From NCBI GenBank assembly GCA_964599895.1, contig CAZRHT010000007.1, positions 1 to 64,000 of the forward strand: a stretch of 64,000 bases of DNA. Direction: 5' to 3'. The notes below the pieces were generated by a model. That model was not told where the DNA came from, did no database searches, and worked only from the letters and a program-made list of their open reading frames with translations. The position numbers and the translations under genes were made by a program. The stretch is from UM-FILTER-49-7 sp964599895 (GTDB lineage: Bacteria > Acidobacteriota > Holophagae > Thermotomaculales > Thermotomaculaceae). This document shows, piece after piece, positions 18,256-25,814 of this stretch. Within the stretch, counting starts at the first letter, position 1. The number at the start of each line of letters is the position of its first letter.

Positions 18256-18825
18256 TCATCTGAGGTATAGTGCGAAAATCAGCCATGCCAGAACGACCAC
18301 AAGTCCTGTGGCATGTTCAGAATTATGGAAAATCTGTCTAAATTCCCACTCATCCCCACTGTTGGGATAAGGAGTTGCTCGGGGAATGATACTGCGTACT
18401 TTCGAAAGATAATCCTCGTAAGGGGCCCCGAACAGTTCCTTCAGCCTTGTAGTTTCCACTTTTATCTTGTGGGGGAGATAGAACCCAAAGAAGCCCAGCA
18501 GCACAACAACCAGAAGGATCCAGCTCCGGGCCGCCACAGACAAACCCGTAAATATAAGAAGAGACCCCAGATAGAGGGGATCTCGAATGAACGCATAGGG
18601 GCCCGCCACCACCAGTTCAAGGTTTTTCATCAGGTATCCGGCAGCCCAGAGACGAATTAATTCGCCCGAAATAACCAGTAACCCTCCGATGAGAAAAGTC
18701 AAGAGCGTGGGTTTGGCAAAATAATAGAGCAAAAAAACAATGATCAGCAGCGTTATGTTGCGCCATGTCGGCTTCTTAATCCAGTTTTTCTTTACAATGG
18801 GAATGTCTTTCGTGTCCGGACTCAT
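18256..18825 (-). CDS. Isoprenylcysteine carboxyl methyltransferase-family membrane protein
   Basis: This is an integral membrane methyltransferase-like protein of 189 residues with about five hydrophobic segments. The conserved core GPYAFIRDPLYLGSLLIF matches the phospholipid/isoprenylcysteine methyltransferase family, as does the C-terminal KELFGAPYEDYLSKVRSIIP. Bacterial members methylate varied lipids or small molecules, so the substrate is unknown. ATG 18825 was chosen because AAGGGAGG lies upstream. It is 98 bp after lpdA and 47 bp before the lipoprotein gene. Confidence 0.85.
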   Translation of the reverse strand: MSPDTKDIPIVKKNWIKKPTWRNITLLIIVFLLYYFAKPTLLTFLIGGLLVISGELIRLWAAGYLMKNLELVVAGPYAFIRDPLYLGSLLIFTGLSVAARSWILLVVVLLGFFGFYLPHKIKVETTRLKELFGAPYEDYLSKVRSIIPRATPYPNSGDEWEFRQIFHNSEHATGLVVVLAWLIFALYLR

Positions 18826-18922
18826 GGAGCCTCCCTTCATGATTTATGCAGAAGGGATTATAGCACAGCCAGCCCTGATGACCAGCCTGTAAACTGATTT
18901 TCCCCGCAATAAATCCTGATAT

Positions 18923-20293
18923 TTAAATATGGATAGAAATACCGGCCGCCATGTGGAAAGCCTCCATCAGGGATTCACTGACTGTGGGATGGGGATGGAC
19001 CATACGACCCATCTCTTCCACGCTTTTTCCCTCCCTGACTGCCAGCGTCGCTTCTCCAATCATTTCAGACGCTTTCCCGCCAATGATGTGGACACCCAGC
19101 ACCCTGCCGGTCCCTTTCTCGGAAACCACCTTCACAAATCCCGATTTGATCCCTTCCACATAGGCCTTGCTGTTTGCCGTCAAAGGAAATAGAACAGACT
19201 GCGATTCCAATCCTCGTTTCTCAGCCAGCTCCGTTGTCAATCCTACCGAAGCAATTTCCGGATAGGAATACACCACCGCCGGGCAGGGTGTCACAATATC
19301 TTCTTCATCCTTGATTCCCAATATATGATGAATTGCTTTCAATCCTTCTCTTGACGCAAGGTGGGCAAGTTTGGGCGTGTCAATTACATCTCCAACCGCA
19401 TATACATGGGGAACTGTTGTTTCCTGATTTTCATTCACCGGGATGTGTCCCCGCTCAGTTCCAATGCCCAGTGCGTCCAGATTCAAACCGTCCGTATTGG
19501 GTTTCCGTCCCACTGAGAGCAGGACTTTGCCCGCAGGTACTTCATGGGATTCTTCGTCTTTCTCGAAGGTTACCACGCCACCCGCCGCTCCGGTAACCTT
19601 CGCTCCCAAATGGACTTTCACTTTCATTTTCTTCAATGCTGTATGAAGCTCTTCCGCCACGTCTTTGTCCATTCCCGGAATCAGCTGGTCCATCATCTCC
19701 AGAACCGTAACTGAGATACCGAAAGTACTGAATACCGAGGCAAATTCCACACCGATCACTCCGCCGCCAATCACCACAAGGGATTCCGGAAGTTTGTCCA
19801 GAGCAAGCAGTCCCGTGCTGTTGAGAATCCATACTCCATCTGCCTGCATCTGGGGCAGATTTGCCGAAACCGATCCGGTGGCAATAATACAATTCTTAAA
19901 TTTCAAGGGGGTTTCGCCATTCACCGTCACCGTTTCTCTGTCCGTAAACGCTCCCGCCCCATGAAATACGTCGATGCCATTTTCTTCCATCAGGAACGCG
20001 ATTCCCTTCGTCAGGCGGTTTACCACCCGGTCTTTTCGTTTGAAAAGTTTCCCGGTATCCAGTTGAAAATCCGGGACCGTGACACCAAAATCCTTCGCGT
20101 GCCCTATTTTTCTCATGAGAACAGCCGTTTCAATCAAAGTCTTAGTGGGAATGCACCCTACGTTGAGGCAAGTACCGCCCAGACGTTCATCCTTTTCTAT
20201 CAGCGCCGTTTTCAGGCCATGCTTTGTCCCGTAAATGGCACTGACATAACCACCCGGCCCCGCTCCGATGACAACCAGATCGTAGGAACTCAT
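18923..20293 (-). CDS. lpdA: Dihydrolipoyl dehydrogenase
   Basis: This FAD enzyme reoxidises dihydrolipoamide in 2-oxoacid dehydrogenase or glycine cleavage complexes. The 456-residue protein shows the FAD fingerprint VVIGAGPGGYVSA, the redox disulfide GGTCLNVGCIPTK, the NAD-binding GGGVIGVEFASVF, the second FAD contact YAVGDVIDTPKLAH, and the C-terminal catalytic HPHPTVSE. ATG 20293 was preferred since AAAGGAG lies upstream. No E1, E2 or glycine cleavage genes are nearby, so its complex cannot be named. Confidence 0.96.
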   Translation of the reverse strand: MSSYDLVVIGAGPGGYVSAIYGTKHGLKTALIEKDERLGGTCLNVGCIPTKTLIETAVLMRKIGHAKDFGVTVPDFQLDTGKLFKRKDRVVNRLTKGIAFLMEENGIDVFHGAGAFTDRETVTVNGETPLKFKNCIIATGSVSANLPQMQADGVWILNSTGLLALDKLPESLVVIGGGVIGVEFASVFSTFGISVTVLEMMDQLIPGMDKDVAEELHTALKKMKVKVHLGAKVTGAAGGVVTFEKDEESHEVPAGKVLLSVGRKPNTDGLNLDALGIGTERGHIPVNENQETTVPHVYAVGDVIDTPKLAHLASREGLKAIHHILGIKDEEDIVTPCPAVVYSYPEIASVGLTTELAEKRGLESQSVLFPLTANSKAYVEGIKSGFVKVVSEKGTGRVLGVHIIGGKASEMIGEATLAVREGKSVEEMGRMVHPHPTVSESLMEAFHMAAGISIHI

Positions 20294-20424
20294 GACAACT
20301 CCTTTCATCAAGACCCGAATCCCGCCGGAGATCCGGGCAGAACATTAACATTTTTCCTTCAGTTTGCTTATATCACAGGAAAATGGCTACTGCGAAATTT
20401 TTTGAAACATTTTCGTCCTCATTA

Positions 20425-20446
20425 GTGTACTATATTAATAGTACAC
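20425..20446. promoter_or_regulatory. Perfect palindromic operator upstream of the GntR gene
   Basis: GTGTACTAT and its exact complement ATAGTACAC flank a 4-bp centre (ATTA). The site lies 18 bp before the GntR start codon, next to a candidate -35 TTGAAA at 20402-20407. GTGTA/TACAC half-sites suit the YtrA subfamily of GntR regulators, so self-repression is likely. Confidence 0.75.
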
Positions 20447-20464
20447 CAGTACAGGAGGTGGTAC

Positions 20465-20848
20465 GTGATTATAACCATAGACGAGCAGAACCCGGTTCCA
20501 ATCTTCCAGCAAATCATCCGCCAGGTAAAAATGCGGGTAGTGTCGGAAGAACTGGCCGCCGGATCACCAGTCCCGTCCATTAGGGAACTGGCCGTTCGCC
20601 TCAGTGTGAATCCAAACACAGTGGGAAAAGCGTTTCGGGAACTGGAAAGGGAGGGTATTATCGTGATGAAGAGAGGTGTCGGCGCGTTTGTATCAGAAAA
20701 TCCGCCGGAAGAATTTGTAACAGGGTTCAGCAACACGGTCATTGAAACAAAGGTCCGGGATCTGGTCAAGACTGCAAAATCACTGAATATACCGAAGAAA
20801 TCAGTAATTGAGAAGGTAGATCTTGAATTTGAGGGAGAGACACGATGA
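20465..20848 (+). CDS. GntR-family regulator, YtrA subfamily
   Basis: The 127-residue protein is a winged helix-turn-helix regulator without a large effector domain, as in YtrA-type GntR proteins that control adjacent ABC transporters. The DNA-binding part includes PVPSIRELAVRLSVNPNTV and KAFRELEREGIIVMKRGVG. Translation starts at GTG 20465, with AGGAGGTG 8 nt upstream. The stop overlaps the ABC ATPase start (ATGA), and a perfect palindrome lies just ahead of the gene. Confidence 0.93.
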   Translation: MIITIDEQNPVPIFQQIIRQVKMRVVSEELAAGSPVPSIRELAVRLSVNPNTVGKAFRELEREGIIVMKRGVGAFVSENPPEEFVTGFSNTVIETKVRDLVKTAKSLNIPKKSVIEKVDLEFEGETR

Positions 20849-21717
20849 ACACAGAAATGATACTGGAAGTTGAAGGTCTGTCCCAGGCATATAGCCGGAA
20901 CATCTTCAGAAAAACACAAGTTTTCGACGATTTTTCATTGTCACTGGAGCCAGGGAAAATCTACGCCCTTCTGGGCAGGAACGGCGCGGGCAAGACAACG
21001 CTGCTCAACTGTGTTCAGGGCCTTCTTGCCTACAAACCGGGAGAAATCCGTTTCAAAGGCGAAACCATGAGTCCGGGGAATACCCATCGTTTTCTGCAGA
21101 AAATCACTTCAGTCCCCTCACCAACAGAAATGTTTCCTACGGTCACGGCAAACCAGTACATGAATTTCTACCGGAAAACATACGACAATTGGGATATGGA
21201 ACTGGATGCCCTGATTCGCAAAACGTCTGATTTTGACTGGGCAAAGCCGGTCAAAGTCCTTTCCACGGGCCAGCGGATGCAGGTGCTCCAGGCATTGGCG
21301 CTCTGCCCGGAACCGGAGCTGTTGCTTCTGGACGAACCCCTGGGTGTTACGGACCCGGTGGTTCGAAAGTACTTCTACAAAAACCTGCTGTCTGTGGTTG
21401 CGGAACGGGAAACTACTGTCATCATTGCCACCCATCTCATCAACGAAATCGCCAACCTCTTTGATGAGGCCCTGTTTCTGAAAAACGGCCGCCTTATAAT
21501 GAGAAAGGGGATGGCAGAGATGCAGTTAAATTATCAGAAGTTCATCTTTGACATGCTGCCGGACGTAAAGATCGAGGGCGAAATCGGCCGAATGATCGGA
21601 GATGCGGCCATCTTGAGCGAAGACCCGGAAAAAACAGGGCTGGACCTGCAAACCAGGGGATTGAACTTCAAACAGGAAACACCGTCCATTGAGGACGTGT
21701 TCGAATCATTCGCATGA
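20845..21717 (+). CDS. ABC transporter ATP-binding protein (YtrB-like)
   Basis: This 290-residue ATPase powers the membrane protein encoded next. It has Walker A GRNGAGKTT, signature LSTGQ, Walker B LLLLDEP and the switch His in IIATHL. The signature has T in place of the usual second G (LSGGQ), a variation seen in some exporters. The C-terminal 70 residues are an accessory tail. Gene order regulator-ATPase-permease matches ytr-type operons induced by cell-envelope antibiotics, but the substrate here is unknown. Confidence 0.92.
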   Translation: MNTEMILEVEGLSQAYSRNIFRKTQVFDDFSLSLEPGKIYALLGRNGAGKTTLLNCVQGLLAYKPGEIRFKGETMSPGNTHRFLQKITSVPSPTEMFPTVTANQYMNFYRKTYDNWDMELDALIRKTSDFDWAKPVKVLSTGQRMQVLQALALCPEPELLLLDEPLGVTDPVVRKYFYKNLLSVVAERETTVIIATHLINEIANLFDEALFLKNGRLIMRKGMAEMQLNYQKFIFDMLPDVKIEGEIGRMIGDAAILSEDPEKTGLDLQTRGLNFKQETPSIEDVFESFA

Positions 21718-21734
21718 GAATGAAGGGAGAACAA

Positions 21735-22451
21735 ATGAAGAACATTCTAATAACAGTGCAGTTGCATTTCAGAAACAAACTGCACTCCATTATACAGATC
21801 ATATTGATTCTTTTGTCCGTTACACTAATGCTTGTCACTTTGCAACTCACTGTCGGGAAGGGCGGCACCATTAGTACTGGAATGCTGTACATAGGCGGTT
21901 GGCTCGGGTTCCTGGGACCCATTGGTTTGTTGATCCGCAGCAAGAATGGGGCAGGCAAATTCCTGTCCCGATTGCCCATGACCCGGTATGAGATCTTTCT
22001 GGGAAAAGTACTCTTCCTGATTATTGTTTATCTGATGGCCACGGCACTTCTTTGTACAGGGAACTGGATTATTGTGGGTATCATAAAACTACTGCAACCA
22101 TCTTTACATTTTTCCGGAGTCCCGAACGGTCAAGCAATCTTGAACGATGCAATCACATTTTTCAAAACCATGCCCTTTTTCCTGTTTCTTGGGGCGTTGA
22201 GCCTCTGGCTTCAGAAATGGATCGACTCAAATCAAGCCAATCTTCTGGTGATATTCGGATTGGTACTGATTCTCGGTCTGATTCCCTTTTTTACGGTACT
22301 GACTATTCAGCAGCATTCCTTCAGTATATCCTCCACAGACATAGCTAATTTTTTGAAGAGCTACGGGAAATTATTTGTTACAACGCTGAATCTTGCTTTC
22401 TTCTTCGCTGCAATGGGATTGTACCGCTTACGCCACTTCCGTAATTTTTGA
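21735..22451 (+). CDS. ABC transporter membrane protein
   Basis: The 238-residue protein has about six hydrophobic segments (for example residues 14-40, 55-70, 92-115, 145-160, 172-200, 220-235) and no extracytoplasmic domain. It has the look of ABC-2 type permeases that pair with YtrB-like ATPases. ATG 21735 was chosen because AAGGGAGAAC lies just upstream. It is the last gene of the operon, ending before a strong terminator. Confidence 0.85.
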   Translation: MKNILITVQLHFRNKLHSIIQIILILLSVTLMLVTLQLTVGKGGTISTGMLYIGGWLGFLGPIGLLIRSKNGAGKFLSRLPMTRYEIFLGKVLFLIIVYLMATALLCTGNWIIVGIIKLLQPSLHFSGVPNGQAILNDAITFFKTMPFFLFLGALSLWLQKWIDSNQANLLVIFGLVLILGLIPFFTVLTIQQHSFSISSTDIANFLKSYGKLFVTTLNLAFFFAAMGLYRLRHFRNF

Positions 22452-22478
22452 GCTGGATTTTCAAAAGACAAAAGAAAA

Positions 22479-22504
22479 CGCCCGCCTTTCGGCGGGCGCT
22501 TTTC
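22479..22504. terminator. Bidirectional rho-independent terminator
   Basis: CGCCCGCC and GGCGGGCG form an 8-bp stem with a TTTC loop. T-rich sequence follows on the plus strand and an A-rich tract precedes it, so it can end both the ABC operon and the convergent mtrB-like gene. Confidence 0.9.
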
Positions 22505-22527
22505 ATTTTAAGGTCAACACCAGGAAA

Positions 22528-24678
22528 TCAGAAAATGTAACGAAGTGACAGTTTCCCGTAGAACCACCGGCCGGTGGTATCTCCGTACACGTACGGCTGG
22601 TTGTCGTCAAAATTCTGATAATTGGCCTCTGCCAGGAGAGAGAGGTTATCGTTGATGATAAAATTCAGATTCAGGTCAAATTCAAAAGAATCTGAAGCCA
22701 GGTCCGAATATGTGTTCACCTCTGCGTACCCTGCAAAGTCAAGCTTTCCAATCTGGTCAATCGGGCCAACCCAGTTGGTCAACGGGTCAAAACCCATCCT
22801 GGAATTGTTAATGGCGGTTTTGATGGAGACGGCAATGTTCTGGAAGGGTCTGGCGTCAATGGTGAAGAAATAGCTGTTCACCGTGCTGTAGTTAGTGGTC
22901 AAATCGGTCGCGCTCCCATAGTGCATACTTCCTCCGACACCGTCGGAGTTGATCTGACCCGCTCACCCATCCATGACCGGCACAGAAAATACAGCATCCT
23001 GCTTGTTGAAGCTGTAATCGTAGCCGATCGTCAGTACTGTCTTGTCATTCAGTACATAGAACATGTTTGTACCCGCCGTTCTTCCGGTCAGGTCCATCGT
23101 GTAGGTATTCAGCTCGTTGTTCTCACCGGTGCGAAAACTGGCATAGATGTTGAAAGATGCCTTGTCTGAGAAGCGGTAGCTGAGGTTGCCCCGGAGATTC
23201 GTATCTTTCGACGGCATGTTGGTTGCTTCGCCGATAACCTGTCGCTGTAAATAGTAAACCAGCGAATTGCCCGGGAAGGGGCTATATGCGGCAGCAGGAT
23301 CTTCGTTGATACCCATTGCATTCTCAAAAGGATGATCAATGGATTCAAAGGATGCCATCAGATTCGCTCTAAGATCGCCAAAGCGTCCGTCCCAACGCAC
23401 CTTGAACAGGCTCGACGTAGTGTCGGTGGAACCGTCTTCCAGATTTACAACCAGGCTATCCCGGTCAGTTTGCTTATACCGGTAGCTGAAGGTTAAGCGA
23501 CTCTGGTCATTCGCTTTGTATCGTGCCCGAAGTTGCACATAAGATACATCCCGATTGTAGGCGGAATAACGGGTAAAGGAAAGTGGCTGACCACCGCCGG
23601 GACGTCCGTCCCGCCAGGCAGGAATATCAATAAAGATATCGTCGTTGTCCAGGGTGTAGTAGGACAGGAAGGCATCCAGTACAAAATTCGAACGGAACTT
23701 GTGTGACCAGCGGAATGAACCGGTGGTCGTGGTCAGATCCAGATCTGTGAAAGCGTTTGTAAGATCAGAATAACTGGCACCTGCCACAATCCTGTCATTG
23801 CTCCCAACAGTGCCTTCTACGTGTACTTCATGGGTTGATTTCTTGTTATCGTTATTGAATCCTGAAGGAAGTACTTCACCGCCGTACAGCATCCGGCTGG
23901 CAAATTCATCAATCGAGCCGCCGTTAGCCGGATGCCTTGGCAGGTCAATATAAAAGCCGGTCTGGTCAGCGGAATTGTTGAACTTGGAATAAGTGTACTT
24001 GTAGCTGACATCGAACTTGTTCACTTTGGCATGAACCTTCGCCCACACATCGTAAGTATTCTCATCCAGCTTTGCGCTCTTTGACTGCACATGGCAGGTA
24101 TCACAGTGGGACAGCTGCATCATCTGATGATAGCCATTTCGGGCCTGCGACCGGAACCCCACCTGGACATCCGAGGGCATTGAGGTGTTCAACCGAATAT
24201 CAAAAACCTGGCGGAAATCCTCGTAGATTGTATAAAAATCTTCATTCGGGGAATAATCCACACTGGTTACTTCCTTGTGCCCGGGGATTGTGCCGGCCTG
24301 GTCCGTGGCTTCCCGCCAACTCAGGTTGAACAGATTGTCATGACCCAGCTTGTGCCGGAACTTGTTGTAGCTGGTAGTGCTGGTAAACCAGTCGCCTTTG
24401 TGGAAAACCAGCTTCATCTTCATGTCTTCATTACTGAACAACGACAGATCCAGACGATAATTCAGGTCCCCCTTGGTATCCATGGTGCGTAATTTTAACA
24501 TTCCATGTACCTTGGTCTGGGATTCCGAAAACTCAGTCACCTGGTTATGGTCCTTACCGACATCACTGCCGTTTGCCCCGATTTCCACGTAATTTTCTGC
24601 GTCCACGTGGTCTTCTGCCAATGCCGGCCAGGCAATCAGGGGCAGGCAGGCCAACAGAAAAATAGCAAGTTTCTTCAT
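22528..24678 (-). CDS. mtrB: MtrB/PioB-family outer-membrane barrel with an in-frame TGA
   Basis: MtrB-type barrels form the sheath through which a decaheme cytochrome passes electrons across the outer membrane. The frame starts at ATG 24678 after AAGGAGG with a signal peptide ending near PALAED, and runs 571 codons to a TGA at 22963-22965. The same frame then stays open for 145 codons and ends in LSLRYIF, a typical barrel C-terminus with a terminal Phe. The total of about 716 positions fits the family, so the TGA interrupts one gene; it is not a boundary between two. A perfect stem-loop lies 14 nt past the TGA. Residues 192-196 read CDTCH, a heme-type motif. It follows the cytochrome gene by 10 bp. 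Whether full-length protein is made is open. Confidence 0.85.
22932..22965 (-). promoter_or_regulatory. TGA codon followed by a SECIS-like stem-loop
   Basis: Read on the minus strand, TGA (22965-22963) is followed by 14 nt and then CTCCGAC-GGT-GTCGGAG, a perfect 7-bp stem with a three-base loop that starts with G. The loop is 21 nt from the TGA. Bacterial selenocysteine insertion elements are stem-loops at about this distance with a G at the loop start. The usual bulged U is not seen. The hairpin is real; the function is a hypothesis. Confidence 0.4.
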
Positions 24679-24688
24679 GTTTTCCTCC

Positions 24689-25615
24689 TTACCTGGTTAA
24701 TGCCTTGCCCTGAGCGCTTCTCGCCTCAGACGGCAGGTCAGATCCGTGTATTCTGGTGTGGCACTGACTACATTTCGTCAAGAAAGCCCGTTTGGAGCTT
24801 GTCACCGTGGAGGGGAATGATCCGCGATCCGGGTGGTTGGCCGGGGTAAAGTCCCCATCGTAACCCGGCAGAGCGGTGTGGAAATGCATCTGGTGGCACT
24901 GCAGGCAAAGGAAGGGTTCATTTGCTTTCAGCAGATTGTTGGCCACACTGCCATGAGGGTCATGACATATCATGCAGTTTTCCGCCACTGGCGCATGCTC
25001 AAACACAAACGGTCCCCGATACTGGGAATGGCATGACAGGCAGGTTTCGTTCACCCGCTCCGGCATCGTGTCTTCAGAAACCACATCTTGCGAACCATCA
25101 AACTTGTGGCAATCGACGCAGGTCATTCTCCCTTCCTTCACCGGATGGTGAGATGGCAGATACATCTTCGCCCTGATGTTCTGATGGCATTTCAAACACA
25201 ACTGGTCCTCGTACTCTGCCAGCGAACCCCTGTAGGCCGGCTGGTGGACCTTGTGGCAATCGGTACACCCGACTCCATATTCCATTACATGTTTTTCTTT
25301 GAGTCCGTGCACAACATTGGCATGGCAGGACAGACAATTCTGTTCCAGCTTCTTCATGTTGTTTTTCGGGCCCGTTATCAGCGTCGGATCTTCTTTGTCC
25401 ATATGGGCTTGTCCGGAACCGTGGCATGCTTCACATTTGAAATCGTCGCCCTTTTTGAAAAAGGTGTTGTGAAAGCTTTTGCTAAATGAAGCCACAAGCT
25501 CCTCATGACAAGCCGAACAGGACTCATCTCCGACGAGATCCCCCCCCGCACCGGCATAGGCAAGCGGCATCGCGCAAACCAACACCGTCATGAGATAAAG
25601 TTTCGCCCCCTTCAT
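24689..25615 (-). CDS. mtrA: Decaheme c-type cytochrome, MtrA/DmsE/PioA family
   Basis: This periplasmic cytochrome carries electrons into or out of the cell through an MtrB barrel. The 308-residue protein has a signal peptide (cleavage near AYAGAG) and exactly ten CXXCH motifs: CSACH, CEACH, CLSCH, CTDCH, CLKCH, CVDCH, CLSCH, CMICH, CLQCH and CSQCH. Length and heme number match MtrA and DmsE. GGAGAGG precedes the ATG. The MtrB-like gene follows by 10 bp, so the two form the core of a porin-cytochrome conduit. No outer-surface cytochrome (MtrC type) is in the window. Confidence 0.94.
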   Translation of the reverse strand: MKGAKLYLMTVLVCAMPLAYAGAGGDLVGDESCSACHEELVASFSKSFHNTFFKKGDDFKCEACHGSGQAHMDKEDPTLITGPKNNMKKLEQNCLSCHANVVHGLKEKHVMEYGVGCTDCHKVHQPAYRGSLAEYEDQLCLKCHQNIRAKMYLPSHHPVKEGRMTCVDCHKFDGSQDVVSEDTMPERVNETCLSCHSQYRGPFVFEHAPVAENCMICHDPHGSVANNLLKANEPFLCLQCHQMHFHTALPGYDGDFTPANHPDRGSFPSTVTSSKRAFLTKCSQCHTRIHGSDLPSEARSAQGKALTR

Positions 25616-25775
25616 AACCTCTCCATTTTTTGTACTTGGTTAATGAAGTTAATAAGTAAGAATTTCGCCGCACATTGTTGACCTTAAACAAACTTTACCA
25701 GTCATTTTTACAGTATGCAAGAACTTTGTGAATATTAGCATATTACAATTTTGCCATTTACTACCTTCTTTTTCC

Positions 25776-25805
25776 TTGACCCCGGTTTTCGGCCTGGTAT
25801 ATAGT
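25776..25805 (+). promoter_or_regulatory. Candidate promoter of speA, giving a near-leaderless mRNA
   Basis: TTGACC (25776-25781) lies 18 bp from TATAGT (25800-25805), or 16 bp from TATATA (25798-25803). The ATG at 25815 is only 9 to 11 nt beyond, so the untranslated leader would be 0 to 4 nt. No Shine-Dalgarno sequence is visible. Confidence 0.55.
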
Positions 25806-25814
25806 TGGTCAGCC

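Noticed and set aside
22926..22965. Two separate genes or a frameshift in the MtrB-like region
   Set aside because: The parts before and after the TGA are in the same frame and together make one full-length barrel, so neither a second gene nor a frameshift is needed.
25616..25775. CRP/FNR-type dyad (TTGTGAATATTAGCATATTACAA region) before the cytochrome gene
   Set aside because: Only the outer TTGT/ACAA bases pair; the inner bases do not fit either consensus, so I could not support a site.
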